Shown: positions 6,430-13,013, counted from the stretch's first letter. The stretch: DNA of 15,992 nt from Calditrichia bacterium (GCA_020635035.1 JACKAO010000016.1:1-15992), one strand, 5' to 3'. Numbers and translations: made by a program. The notes: generated by a model not told the origin, from the sequence alone.

Positions 6430-6703
6430 GTATTCCCGTATCGAAAACAATAAAACAGACCCGGCTCTTTCTTCTTTAGTGAAGATTGCTAAAGCCCTCG
6501 GGGTTTCTGTTGCTGATTTATTTACCGCCGATGATGTGTTTAAAGATGTGAACTCTGTTGATAAATCACTGATGGAAAAAATCTCTTTGATTGACGGACT
6601 GGATAAAAAAGAAAAAACCGCCTTCTTTACTATGCTGGATGCTCTCGTTGCCAAGAAAAAATTAAAGGATAACCTTTCTAATGTGTTGCAACTGGCACAA
6701 TGA
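6430..6703 (+). pseudogene. Xre-family regulator, 5' end replaced by repeat
   Basis: The reading frame YSRIENNKTDPALSSLVKIA, then KALGVSVADLF, is the second half of a Cro/C1-type helix-turn-helix domain (recognition helix end, then helices 4 and 5). A linker and a C-terminal helical tail (KEKTAFFTMLDALVAKKKLK) follow, with the stop at 6701-6703. The first two or three helices, including most of the DNA-contacting turn, are missing. In their place the frame runs back into the hairpin repeat and the antisense of the Rhs leader. The upstream ATG at 6248 would give a chimeric 151-residue product whose first 60 residues are antisense repeat DNA, so I treat this as a broken gene. It is the only regulator-like sequence in the island. 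Confidence 0.75.
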
Positions 6704-6715
6704 AAAATATTTGCA

Positions 6716-6738
6716 GTCCATCGTTGCAAACGATGGAC
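6716..6738. terminator. Perfect 10-bp hairpin between Xre remnant and lipoprotein gene
   Basis: GTCCATCGTT and AACGATGGAC pair perfectly around GCA. T-rich stretches lie about 10-15 bases away on both sides (TTTTTTT at 6751-6757 on plus; ATATTTTTC on minus). It sits between converging genes, so a bidirectional terminator is likely. Confidence 0.55.
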
Positions 6739-6787
6739 AACCCTTCAACATTTTTTTATTGGTTTGACATTCTACAGAGAACGGGGG

Positions 6788-7324
6788 TCAATTTGCATTC
6801 CACTTAAAACTGGGAAAGCTAAAACTTTCAAATCTTTTTTTACTATATGAATCAAATAATACAACATTCATAACTGATGCGTCAAATACGTCATCATAAT
6901 TCTTATCCATCCTTATTTTTTGCTTGAAAAAATCCTCTTTTACTTGTAACAGCACTTCATTAAGGTCCTCGTTTTTACCGACCCCCTTTCCTGTGATTGT
7001 TTTATCTTTTCTGGTTGTAAAATAATAAGTTGAAGAATCATCATAGGTAAAAAGTAGCCCTCTTGAAAAAAAAGATTGCAGCCCGTTTCTCCACTCAACA
7101 ATAAGCATTTTTTTAATATTACTTTTTAGGCATAGAGAAGAAAAAATAGCTTTTTTGATTTCCGAATCGTTTTGTACAAAGTCTTCGCTTACCTTAACCT
7201 CTGCAAATCTTTCTCTATAAACGGAATAAAAGGTTTCGCCTTCGCAAAAATTCCTGTTACATGATGTTAAGGTCATAAAAAGTACCAAGCCAAATGTAAA
7301 GGGATAAAAAATTTCTTTCTTCAT
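6788..7324 (-). CDS. Lipoprotein, probable immunity protein (cassette 4)
   Basis: I chose ATG 7324 because it gives a clean lipoprotein signal, MKKEIFYPFTFGLVLFMTLTSC, with lipobox LTSC and Cys22. The longer frame from 7354 would put ten extra residues before it and overlap the toxin stop. The mature 178-residue product starts 8 bp after the toxin gene. It continues with a charged domain: SVYRERFAEVKVSEDF, KKMLIVEWRNGLQSFF, LLFTYDDSSTYYFTTRKD, then DASVMNVVLFDSYSKKRF. I do not recognise a family. A membrane-anchored immunity protein would meet its toxin in the periplasm, so the cassette 4 metallopeptidase may act there, unlike the cytoplasmic pairs 1-3. That is inference from the signal peptide. 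Confidence 0.7.
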   Translation of the reverse strand: MKKEIFYPFTFGLVLFMTLTSCNRNFCEGETFYSVYRERFAEVKVSEDFVQNDSEIKKAIFSSLCLKSNIKKMLIVEWRNGLQSFFSRGLLFTYDDSSTYYFTTRKDKTITGKGVGKNEDLNEVLLQVKEDFFKQKIRMDKNYDDVFDASVMNVVLFDSYSKKRFESFSFPSFKWNAN

Positions 7325-7332
7325 AAAAGCAT

Positions 7333-8259
7333 TTATTTCATTACTAATTTCCAAATATCTATATACTGGAAAAATATGATTCCATCTGAAGGGTTACATG
7401 GAGTGGAAGATGGCTTTCCTTCACAAGGCGGAGGAAGCCTCCAGATATTCTTAAATAATGCAGAAGCAGGGTCTGGAACCTCATTGCCGTTATCACTTTT
7501 AGTAGAATAGTGAGTTCTTATTGATAAACCGTGTTCGTTTCTTATCCAGTTCTCAACTACAGTTGCAAAGAATTCATCTTTAATTATTGTTTTATCCCCC
7601 ATTTTGTACCAGGGGTCTGTATTTTTATTACCCTTGACGCTACCAAGAGCATGGAATAGCTCATGTGCTAATGTTGTAAAACGAGGAAGTTCTTCAAGGC
7701 CATTTTCTGTTGGTGCTGCCGGATTTGGCAATGACCCTTTGTCATTAATATAAACTTTATTACCACTTGCATAATTATCTCCCTCTAATGTATAGCCATC
7801 AAAACTCGGAGACCCTCTTTGAGACCTAAATATTTCCAAGCTTTCTTTCATTTTAACCATCCCACTAATCCATTGGCTACCAAATTCACCTTCAGCAATT
7901 TTATTCAAATCTCCAAGCATCCTTTTCGCAAACTTGTTTCCCCCTTTATATTCTTTTCCATTTTCCTTATACAACTTGTTATTTTCGTAATACAGCCTTT
8001 TACCTCCATCAGTATTAACCCAGATAGAATCCCCTTTTATATCAACATTATGTATCGGGTTTCCTGCAAAACAATTATATGGACTTATTGCAATATTGGG
8101 TTTCGGGTCAACATTCCATCTCCTTACTATTCTCGCATCATACTGCCAGTACTCTGCTGTAGTTGTATTCGGAGCAATCTCTGGTGTTTTCTCCTGACCG
8201 TTTATTGAGTAACGGTAACTTGTGTTTGGTTGTGAGTAAGTTCTTCCAGGCATTTGCAT
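7333..8259 (-). CDS. Rhs core fragment with HExxH zincin C-terminal toxin (cassette 4)
   Basis: This 308-residue frame starts at ATG 8259. An in-frame TAA lies upstream, just before KFFERYHPFG. The Rhs core is short (1-77: MQMPGRTYSQ, YRYSINGQEK, YDARIVRRWNVDP, NCFAGNPIHNVDIKGD). The tail (about 85-308) has a zinc metallopeptidase motif, TTLAHELFHALGS, with H199, E200 and H203. A helix KDEFFATVVENWIRNEHG (228-244) follows and offers E229 or E236 as a third ligand. HEL.HA followed by E....VEN.IR.E.G is the pattern of NleD-like M91 peptidases and related Rhs toxins. No transmembrane segment is seen. The core differs from cassettes 2 and 3 (Q instead of A after the first Met; WNVDP like cassette 1), so it has another origin. 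Confidence 0.82.
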   Translation of the reverse strand: MQMPGRTYSQPNTSYRYSINGQEKTPEIAPNTTTAEYWQYDARIVRRWNVDPKPNIAISPYNCFAGNPIHNVDIKGDSIWVNTDGGKRLYYENNKLYKENGKEYKGGNKFAKRMLGDLNKIAEGEFGSQWISGMVKMKESLEIFRSQRGSPSFDGYTLEGDNYASGNKVYINDKGSLPNPAAPTENGLEELPRFTTLAHELFHALGSVKGNKNTDPWYKMGDKTIIKDEFFATVVENWIRNEHGLSIRTHYSTKSDNGNEVPDPASALFKNIWRLPPPCEGKPSSTPCNPSDGIIFFQYIDIWKLVMK

Positions 8260-8270
8260 CCCAAAGGGAT
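8258..8270 (-). repeat. Cassette-start palindrome, one of four
   Basis: ATCCC-TTT-GGGAT, coding for part of YPFGM or HPFGM, occurs at the start of all four cassettes: 389-401 (+), 4160-4172 (-), 6280-6292 (-) and here. Here the arms extend to CATCCC/GGGATG. A TTCTTTGA octamer lies 9-12 bp upstream in the three minus copies and 40 bp upstream in the plus copy. Confidence 0.7.
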
Positions 8271-8420
8271 GGTAACGTTCAAAGAACTTTTACCAAGTAA
8301 GTTAGCAAATTTTATGTCCAGAGTTCTGCAGAACAAAAATGAACGGGTAGATCTAAAAAATGTCTCTGATTCTACACCACTAGCCTACTTTTTCCTACAT
8401 ATTCGTGAGACTGCCCAAAA

Positions 8421-8457
8421 CAGAAATTCCTGTTAATTGATGATTAACAGGAATCTG
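8421..8457. terminator. Long hairpin, probable bidirectional terminator
   Basis: CAGAAATTCCTGTTAAT pairs with ATTAACAGGAATCTG around a TGATG loop, with a two-base bulge. TTTTC follows 4 bases later on plus; on minus the last base pairs run directly into TTTTGGG. No gene ends close by on plus, so its original partner may be lost. Confidence 0.5.
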
Positions 8458-8477
8458 TACTTTTCAAAATTCAACTT

Positions 8478-8495
8478 TGAGGTCCCACCCAGATT
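8478..8495 (-). repeat. Partial copy of the tRNA-Cys 3' end (possible att remnant)
   Basis: This segment matches 8640-8657, the 3' end and T-arm of tRNA-Cys, at 16 of 18 positions (TGAGGTCCC..CCAGATT) and in the same orientation. The similarity stops at the T-loop. It lies on the 3' side of the tRNA, as expected of an attachment-site scar or a decayed tandem copy. Confidence 0.45.
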
Positions 8496-8540
8496 ATCTG
8501 CGATGTTCTGTTGGGAAGCCTAAAGTCAAAATGAAAAAAT

Positions 8541-8562
8541 CATCCTGCGGATGTCCTTTTTT
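8541..8562 (+). terminator. Small hairpin with T-run
   Basis: CATCC and GGATG pair around TGC, and TCC then TTTTTT follow (to 8562). The shape fits a weak intrinsic terminator on the plus strand, although no plus-strand gene ends just before it. Confidence 0.35.
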
Positions 8563-8603
8563 GTTCTTCGGCCAGGATGCAAGCAAGCTTGCCCCTGTCC
8601 TCA

Positions 8604-8628
8604 AAACAAAAAACCGCCAAATGGCGGT
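8604..8628 (-). terminator. Intrinsic terminator of tRNA-Cys
   Basis: On the minus strand ACCGCC and GGCGGT pair around ATTT, and a T-run (TTTTTTGTTTT) follows. It lies 14 bp behind the 3' end of the tRNA. Confidence 0.8.
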
Positions 8629-8641
8629 ATTTCATTTATTG

Positions 8642-8712
8642 AGGTCCCGACCAGATTCGAACTGGTGTAGGAGCTTTTGCAGAGCTCTGCCTAGCCACTC
8701 GGCCACAGGACC
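8642..8712 (-). tRNA. tRNA-Cys (anticodon GCA)
   Basis: On the minus strand the gene begins GGTCCTGTGGCCGAGTGG and ends CGGGACC plus U73. The acceptor stem pairs 7 of 7 with one U:G. The T-arm reads CCAGTTCGAATCTGG, and the anticodon loop reads CTGCAAA with GCA at 8678-8680 (plus strand TGC). The discriminator U73 is the known identity base of tRNA-Cys. The length is 71 nt with no encoded CCA. It is transcribed away from the phosphorylase gene, and both promoters must lie in the 69-bp gap between them. Confidence 0.95.
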
Positions 8713-8747
8713 TTGTAAAATCGCTGCGAAAATAAAGCATATTTTTG
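8713..8747 (+). promoter_or_regulatory. Possible Bacteroidota-type promoter for the phosphorylase-dapF pair
   Basis: TATTTTTG at 8740-8747 fits the -7 consensus TAnnTTTG, and TTG at 8713-8715 could be the -33 part. The spacing is a little long (24 bp). A start would fall near 8754, about 28 bases before the ATG. Confidence 0.45.
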
Positions 8748-8781
8748 AAACGGTTTATTTTAGACGTTCAACCCAGAAACT

Positions 8782-9663
8782 ATGAGTAGAATTGAAGAAT
8801 CAGAACTGATCATTAATGAAAGAGGGGCTGTATACCACCTTGACCTTAGGCCCGAAGAACTGGCCGGCACAGTGGTTACCGTCGGCGACCCGGGCCGGGT
8901 GCCCGAGGTAAGTAAGCATTTCGACAGTATCGAAGTAAAAAGAGAGCACCGGGAATTTATCAGTCATACCGGCTATGTTGGCAAAAAAAGAATAACGGTA
9001 TTATCCTCTGGTATCGGGCCTGATAATATTGACATCGTCATCAATGAACTGGATGCATTGGTAAATATTGATTTTGAAACCCGGCAAATAAAGTCACAAA
9101 AATCATCCCTCAATATCATTCGTATCGGCACTTCCGGTTCACTCCAGGGCGATATTCCTGTTGATGGCTTTGTAGCTTCTACACATGGGCTCGGGATCGA
9201 CAATCTTTTGAACTTTTACCGCCTGGAACAAAACGACCAGGAAAAAGAACTGCTTCATTCCTTTATTACGCATACCCAAATTCATAACCAGGTAGGCCAA
9301 CCCTATATCAGCAGCGCTGCCGCATCACTGATCAGGCATTTTGTTACGAATTTTCACCAGGGCATCACCGTTACCTGCCCGGGTTTTTATGGCCCGCAGG
9401 GACGAATCCTAAGGCTGGGAGTAAGAAACCCTGACCTGGTAAACCGATTAACTGATTTCAGATTCGGTCAGCACCGGATCACCAATTTTGAAATGGAAAC
9501 ATCAGCTATTTATGGCCTGGGAAGATTACTGGGGCATAACTGCCTTGCCATTAATGCTATTGTGGCCAACAGGGTGCAAAAAGAATTTTCTAAAGATGCC
9601 AAAGCCACTATAGAAAAACTAATCCAAACATTTATCCGTATTTTTTCAGATAACATTTCATGA
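8782..9663 (+). CDS. Nucleoside phosphorylase (PNP/UDP family, uridine phosphorylase-like)
   Basis: This 293-residue protein fits the NP-I family, which splits nucleosides with phosphate into a base and (deoxy)ribose 1-phosphate in cytoplasmic salvage. Visible motifs are TVGDPGRV (33-40), the N-terminal phosphate-binding loop; IRIGTSGSLQ (113-122), the phosphate/base-site loop; GFYGPQGR (201-208); and NFEMETSAIYGLG (235-247), the E-M-E ribose-binding signature. The GFYGPQGR loop resembles the uridine-type branch more than the purine type, but the base preference is not certain from sequence alone. The length is somewhat above the usual 250-260 residues, with an N-terminal extension of about 12 residues. 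It overlaps dapF by ATGA, although the two functions are in different pathways. Confidence 0.85.
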   Translation: MSRIEESELIINERGAVYHLDLRPEELAGTVVTVGDPGRVPEVSKHFDSIEVKREHREFISHTGYVGKKRITVLSSGIGPDNIDIVINELDALVNIDFETRQIKSQKSSLNIIRIGTSGSLQGDIPVDGFVASTHGLGIDNLLNFYRLEQNDQEKELLHSFITHTQIHNQVGQPYISSAAASLIRHFVTNFHQGITVTCPGFYGPQGRILRLGVRNPDLVNRLTDFRFGQHRITNFEMETSAIYGLGRLLGHNCLAINAIVANRVQKEFSKDAKATIEKLIQTFIRIFSDNIS

Positions 9664-10445
9664 AATTTCGTTTTTATAAATACCAGGGCACTGGCAATGA
9701 TTTTATCATTGCTGATAACCGTGAAGGACAATACTCGGGTTTAACCACAGGGCAAATAAATAAACTCTGCGACCGTCGTTATGGTATCGGTGCAGACGGA
9801 TTAATGTTGCTGAACAAAAGAGAAGGCTATGATTTTGAAATGAAGTATTACAATGCAGATGGCAAAGAAGGCAGCATGTGTGGTAACGGGGGCCGTTGCA
9901 TTGTAAAATTTGTAAGTGATCTGGGTATTCAAAAAAGCCTCTACCATTTTCTTGCTATTGATGGGCCACATGAGGCCAGGATAAACGGTGATGGTATCGT
10001 TTCCCTGAAAATGGTTGATGTAAACTCGGTAGAAAAAAATCATGGCGACTTTGTTTTAAATACAGGCTCTCCCCACATCATTAAACCGGTGGCAAACCTG
10101 AGCAAATTAGATGTTTACCAAAAAGGCCATGAGATACGCTATAGTAAAGAGTTTGCGGAAGAAGGCATCAATGTAAACTTTGTAGAGCAGCTGGATGAAC
10201 CCGACAAAATATTTGTAAGAACCTACGAAAGAGGCGTAGAAAACGAAACCTTTTCCTGCGGCACCGGTGTTACTGCAGCTGCATTGGTGTTTTACCATAA
10301 TGAATCCGGCTTTAATGAGGTGGAGGTGAAAACACTCGGTGGTAAACTGGCTGTAGAATTTGACCGGGTGGATGGTGAGTTTAAAAACATCTGGCTTTGC
10401 GGCCCCGCACTTAAGGTCTTTGAAGGAGATCTGGAAATAGAGTAA
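9660..10445 (+). CDS. dapF: Diaminopimelate epimerase
   Basis: DapF converts LL- to meso-diaminopimelate without a cofactor, the step before lysine and peptidoglycan cross-link formation. The 261-residue protein has the N-terminal YKYQGTGNDFI block (7-17), MCGNGGRC (73-80) with catalytic C74, and ENETFSCGTGVTAAA (194-208) with catalytic C200. It also has the conserved substrate-site stretch YNADGKEGSMC. Length and motifs are complete, so the enzyme should be active in the cytoplasm. The start ATG overlaps the stop of the phosphorylase gene (9660-9663), which points to coupled translation. A CorA-like gene follows after 64 bp with its own probable promoter. Confidence 0.95.
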   Translation: MKFRFYKYQGTGNDFIIADNREGQYSGLTTGQINKLCDRRYGIGADGLMLLNKREGYDFEMKYYNADGKEGSMCGNGGRCIVKFVSDLGIQKSLYHFLAIDGPHEARINGDGIVSLKMVDVNSVEKNHGDFVLNTGSPHIIKPVANLSKLDVYQKGHEIRYSKEFAEEGINVNFVEQLDEPDKIFVRTYERGVENETFSCGTGVTAAALVFYHNESGFNEVEVKTLGGKLAVEFDRVDGEFKNIWLCGPALKVFEGDLEIE

Positions 10446-10453
10446 CCCGGCAT

Positions 10454-10467
10454 CTCCTAATTAGGAG
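10454..10467. promoter_or_regulatory. Perfect 14-bp palindrome between dapF and corA
   Basis: CTCCTAATTAGGAG is fully self-complementary. It lies 8 bp behind the dapF stop and about 28 bp before the -7 box of the next gene, so it could be an operator site. It has no T-run, which speaks against a terminator. Confidence 0.4.
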
Positions 10468-10494
10468 CCTACCCTATACTGAGGTCATTCCCCC

Positions 10495-10502
10495 TAACTT
10501 TG
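10495..10502 (+). promoter_or_regulatory. -7 box (TAnnTTTG) for a near-leaderless corA transcript
   Basis: TAACTTTG matches the Bacteroidota -7 consensus exactly. Only 7 bases separate it from ATG 10510, so transcription should begin at or within a few bases of the start codon. No clear TTG -33 part is visible. Confidence 0.55.
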
Positions 10503-10509
10503 CGGCCAA

Positions 10510-11448
10510 ATGATCCAGTTTTTCAAAAATATAGATCACAAAACTGTTGCGATTGAAAGAGCAGAAGATGGTGCATGGGTGAATATTTTACCACCGCTAA
10601 AACAAGAAGAGTTTTCTGAGTTATCTGAAGGACTGGATATCCCGATCGACTTTCTTACCGATTCACTGGATATAGATGAAAGAAGCCGTTTTGAGGAAGA
10701 TGATAATGTAAAACTGATCGTAATCAAAACACCTACAGAAAACAATTCTTTCAATGAAAGTGATGCATACTACATTACTATTCCCATCTGTATCATTCTT
10801 ACCCACAACCAGATCGTAACGGTAAACTCTTTTGAGAACCCGGCCATTAAAAAATTTCTGAACACTTTCCAAAACCGTCACCCGGACAAAAAGAATATGA
10901 TGGTGCTGAAGATCTTTGAAAAGATAGTTCAGAATTTTATGGAGCATCTGAAAGAGATCAACCAGCAACGTAATGCCTACGAGCAAAAACTATATAATGC
11001 CAGCAGAAATGAGTACCTGCTTGAACTGATGCGGATACAAAAGAGCCTGGTTTATTTTGTAACTACTCTCCGATCCAACGAAATGCTGTTAATGAAACTG
11101 GAAAGAACCAATTTCCTGGGATTAACAGAGGATGAGAAAGAGTTTTTGAATGATCTTATTGTTGATAACTCACAGGCATTGGAAATGGCGAATATCTATA
11201 CCAATATCCTCAGCAGTACATTGGATGCTTTTGCCAGTATTATCGCCAACAATCAAAACCAGGTATTGAAGCGGCTGGCTGTTATCACTATCGTTTTAAC
11301 TTTCCCTGTTTTGATCGCAAGCCTTTTTGGTATGAATGTACCCAGTGGCTTTGAGCATTCTCCCTATGCATTTTATATTGTAGCATTTCTTTCGTTAGGT
11401 ATTGCATTGATCATTGGCTGGTACTTTTTTCGTAAAAAAATATTTTAA
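10510..11448 (+). CDS. corA: CorA-family divalent metal (Mg/Co) transporter
   Basis: This 312-residue inner-membrane protein has the CorA layout. A large soluble alpha/beta N-terminal domain (1-150) is followed by a long helix (about 160-255, with the charged coiled stretch MEHLKEINQQRNAYEQKL). Two C-terminal membrane segments come last (about 257-275 and 287-306). The signature motif is GMN at 274-276, in the form FGMNVPSGFEH after the first segment, where it forms the selectivity filter of the pentamer. The short basic tail (FRKKIF) is on the cytoplasmic side. Metal choice between Mg, Co, Ni or Zn cannot be read from the motif. The NUDIX gene begins one base after its stop, so the two form an operon. 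Confidence 0.9.
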   Translation: MIQFFKNIDHKTVAIERAEDGAWVNILPPLKQEEFSELSEGLDIPIDFLTDSLDIDERSRFEEDDNVKLIVIKTPTENNSFNESDAYYITIPICIILTHNQIVTVNSFENPAIKKFLNTFQNRHPDKKNMMVLKIFEKIVQNFMEHLKEINQQRNAYEQKLYNASRNEYLLELMRIQKSLVYFVTTLRSNEMLLMKLERTNFLGLTEDEKEFLNDLIVDNSQALEMANIYTNILSSTLDAFASIIANNQNQVLKRLAVITIVLTFPVLIASLFGMNVPSGFEHSPYAFYIVAFLSLGIALIIGWYFFRKKIF

Positions 11449-11449
11449 A

Positions 11450-11908
11450 ATGATCACTATCCGTGTGTATGGCATACTGATCAATGAGAACAATCAAATA
11501 CTGGTAAGTGATGAACTGATCCGGGGTGGCTATTACACGAAATTTCCGGGTGGGGGTCTTGAAGTAGGTGAAGGCACCCGGGATTGTTTAAAAAGAGAAT
11601 TCCAGGAAGAGATGAGTTTGGATGTAAATGTGGGAGATCATATTTATACAACAGATTTCTATCAGCCATCCGCTTTTAATACTGCACAACAGATCATATC
11701 AATTTATTATCATGCCCATCCGTTGGAACTGATCAGAGTACCATTAAGAGAAAAACCATTTGACTTTGACGATGACCAGCTAAAACAATACGAAGAAAAA
11801 AAAGAAACAGAAACATTCCGGTTTATTGACTGGGACAATTTTTCTCCTGAGAGTGTAACACTGCCTATTGATAAAATAGTAGCTGATATGATAAAAAAAG
11901 GGATCTAA
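11450..11908 (+). CDS. NUDIX hydrolase
   Basis: I chose ATG 11450, one base after the corA stop. The longer frame from 11414 would start inside the corA coding region. The 152-residue protein has a NUDIX box at residues 35-57 (G35, E41, R49, E50, E53, E54), so the metal-binding REFQEE core is intact. The usual Gly near the end of the box is Ser56. FPGGG precedes it. These enzymes cleave nucleoside diphosphate-linked substrates in the cytoplasm, but the substrate here cannot be named. The C-terminal half has an acidic DFDDDQLKQYEEKKETE segment and FRFIDWDNF. Its last four bases overlap the end of the opposite-strand transporter gene. Confidence 0.88.
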   Translation: MITIRVYGILINENNQILVSDELIRGGYYTKFPGGGLEVGEGTRDCLKREFQEEMSLDVNVGDHIYTTDFYQPSAFNTAQQIISIYYHAHPLELIRVPLREKPFDFDDDQLKQYEEKKETETFRFIDWDNFSPESVTLPIDKIVADMIKKGI

Positions 11909-12705
11909 TTATCCGCCATGGCCGCATTCCTCATCTCGGTGGCTTTTTCATGACCCAGGTATTTCTCAATCATTCCATGCACCAGGTAAATTACTGGCGT
12001 CATTAGTATAGCTATTACAAATTTGTAGATATAGTTGACGATTCCTACTGCAATAAATAATTTAAATGGCCATACAAAATCATTACCCGAAGCATTAACC
12101 CTGGTTCCTACATAAAAAGCAATGAACAGCACCACAAAACTGTCAATGAATTGTGAGATCAATGTAGAACCAGTTGCCCTCAACCATATTTTTTTTTCAC
12201 CGGTTACTTTTTTTATTTTATGAAAAATAAAAACATCGATCAGCTGGCCAATAATAAAGGCTGTGATAGAACCGATAATAATAAACCCACCTTGCCCTAA
12301 TACACTATTATAAGCCTTTGACATATCCGGTACACCACTACCCTGCTTGCTGGTAATAAAAAAATCTGCCGGCACTAAATTAATGGCACCAATAAAGATC
12401 AAAAAGGCAAAAGCAATCAATCCGGCCGTAAGCCAGGAAAGAAACCGTACACCCCGCATGCCGTAATATTCATTGATGATATCCGTCATTACAAATACAA
12501 CCGGCCATAATAACACTCCGGCTGTAAGATTAAATGAAAGGTCATTCCCAAGTATATGAATATCCAAAGGAGAAAGACCCAGTGTTTTTTCCAGCGAAAA
12601 AATCTTCACTCCAATGATCTCAGCGATCAGCGCATTGGTAATAAAAATACCTGACAGGATCAGGAATAAACGAGTAGGCTTATTTTTTATGATGGTGTGG
12701 ATCAT
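11905..12705 (-). CDS. yhhQ: Queuosine precursor transporter (YhhQ/VUT family)
   Basis: This 266-residue integral membrane protein has about six hydrophobic segments. It carries the family signature: ITNALIAEIIGVKIF near the N-terminus, WPVVFVMTDIINEYYG in the middle, and later SQFIDSFVVLFIAFYVG. Members studied in E. coli take up the queuosine precursors preQ0 and preQ1 for tRNA modification, so the same role is expected here. The Asp in VMTDIINEYYG and the SQ-ID-S stretch are the conserved polar positions within membrane helices. Its ATG overlaps the stop of the small upstream membrane gene (ATGA, 12702-12705). It converges with the NUDIX gene with a 4-bp overlap of stop codons. Confidence 0.85.
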   Translation of the reverse strand: MIHTIIKNKPTRLFLILSGIFITNALIAEIIGVKIFSLEKTLGLSPLDIHILGNDLSFNLTAGVLLWPVVFVMTDIINEYYGMRGVRFLSWLTAGLIAFAFLIFIGAINLVPADFFITSKQGSGVPDMSKAYNSVLGQGGFIIIGSITAFIIGQLIDVFIFHKIKKVTGEKKIWLRATGSTLISQFIDSFVVLFIAFYVGTRVNASGNDFVWPFKLFIAVGIVNYIYKFVIAILMTPVIYLVHGMIEKYLGHEKATEMRNAAMADN

Positions 12706-13013
12706 ATTTCAATAGTAGTATGTGTATAGTTGATATAATAAACATAACCCAGCAAAAGCAATAACACGATGATATTAGCGATGATCAGCCAGGGAGGTAC
12801 CACCTTTCCGGGCTTTTTTCCCAGTATCCATAAAAACAGGTAGCAGAAAAGAGTAACAGGCACCACCACCAGCCCCATAAAAAAACCAATGGTGATAATA
12901 CTGGAAACAAGGCTCTCATCCTTTATCCAATCTTTCACCAACAGAGAGAGACTGATTAAAAAAAAGAATCCGCAGATAAACGATAATCTTGACAAAAATA
13001 AAAGCCAGCGCAT
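12702..13013 (-). CDS. Small hypothetical membrane protein
   Basis: This 103-residue protein has three predicted membrane segments: LLFLSRLSFICGFFFLISLSLL (in part, about 4-25), IITIGFFMGLVVVPVTLFCYLFLWIL (in part, about 39-65), and WLIIANIIVLLLLLGYVYYI (about 75-94). A short basic loop, GKKPGKVVPP, lies between the last two. I do not recognise a family. ATGA coupling to the YhhQ-type gene suggests a shared transcript, but no functional link is known to me. It is divergent from the yfhO-type gene, with a 51-bp gap that must hold both promoters. Confidence 0.7.
   Translation of the reverse strand: MRWLLFLSRLSFICGFFFLISLSLLVKDWIKDESLVSSIITIGFFMGLVVVPVTLFCYLFLWILGKKPGKVVPPWLIIANIIVLLLLLGYVYYINYTHTTIEI

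Larger units (their letters stand above)
8271..8641. other. Gene-free stretch between the island and tRNA-Cys
   Basis: No supported gene is present. It holds, in order, the cassette 4 leader, a long hairpin at 8421-8457, a partial tRNA-like repeat at 8478-8495, a small hairpin with T-run at 8541-8562, and the tRNA terminator at 8604-8628. The short frames here are antisense to tRNA or terminator sequence. Confidence 0.6.

Noticed and set aside
7324..7354. Longer start at 7354 for the cassette 4 lipoprotein
   Set aside because: It would add ten polar residues before the lipoprotein signal and overlap the toxin stop by 22 bp. ATG 7324 gives a proper signal peptide.
1800..8500. Possible CRISPR array made of the GCCGAGTC hairpin repeats
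   Set aside because: The copies are thousands of bases apart, differ in orientation and are not separated by regular spacers. No cas gene is present.
239..8641. Integrative element with integrase or transposase
   Set aside because: No integrase, transposase or relaxase reading frame is found in the island, so I do not call it a mobile element despite the tRNA-side repeat.
8477..8785. 102-residue plus-strand reading frame across the tRNA-Cys region
   Set aside because: It reads through the antisense of the tRNA and its terminator (RSRPDSNWCRSFCRALPSH is the typical false product of antisense tRNA). It is not a gene.
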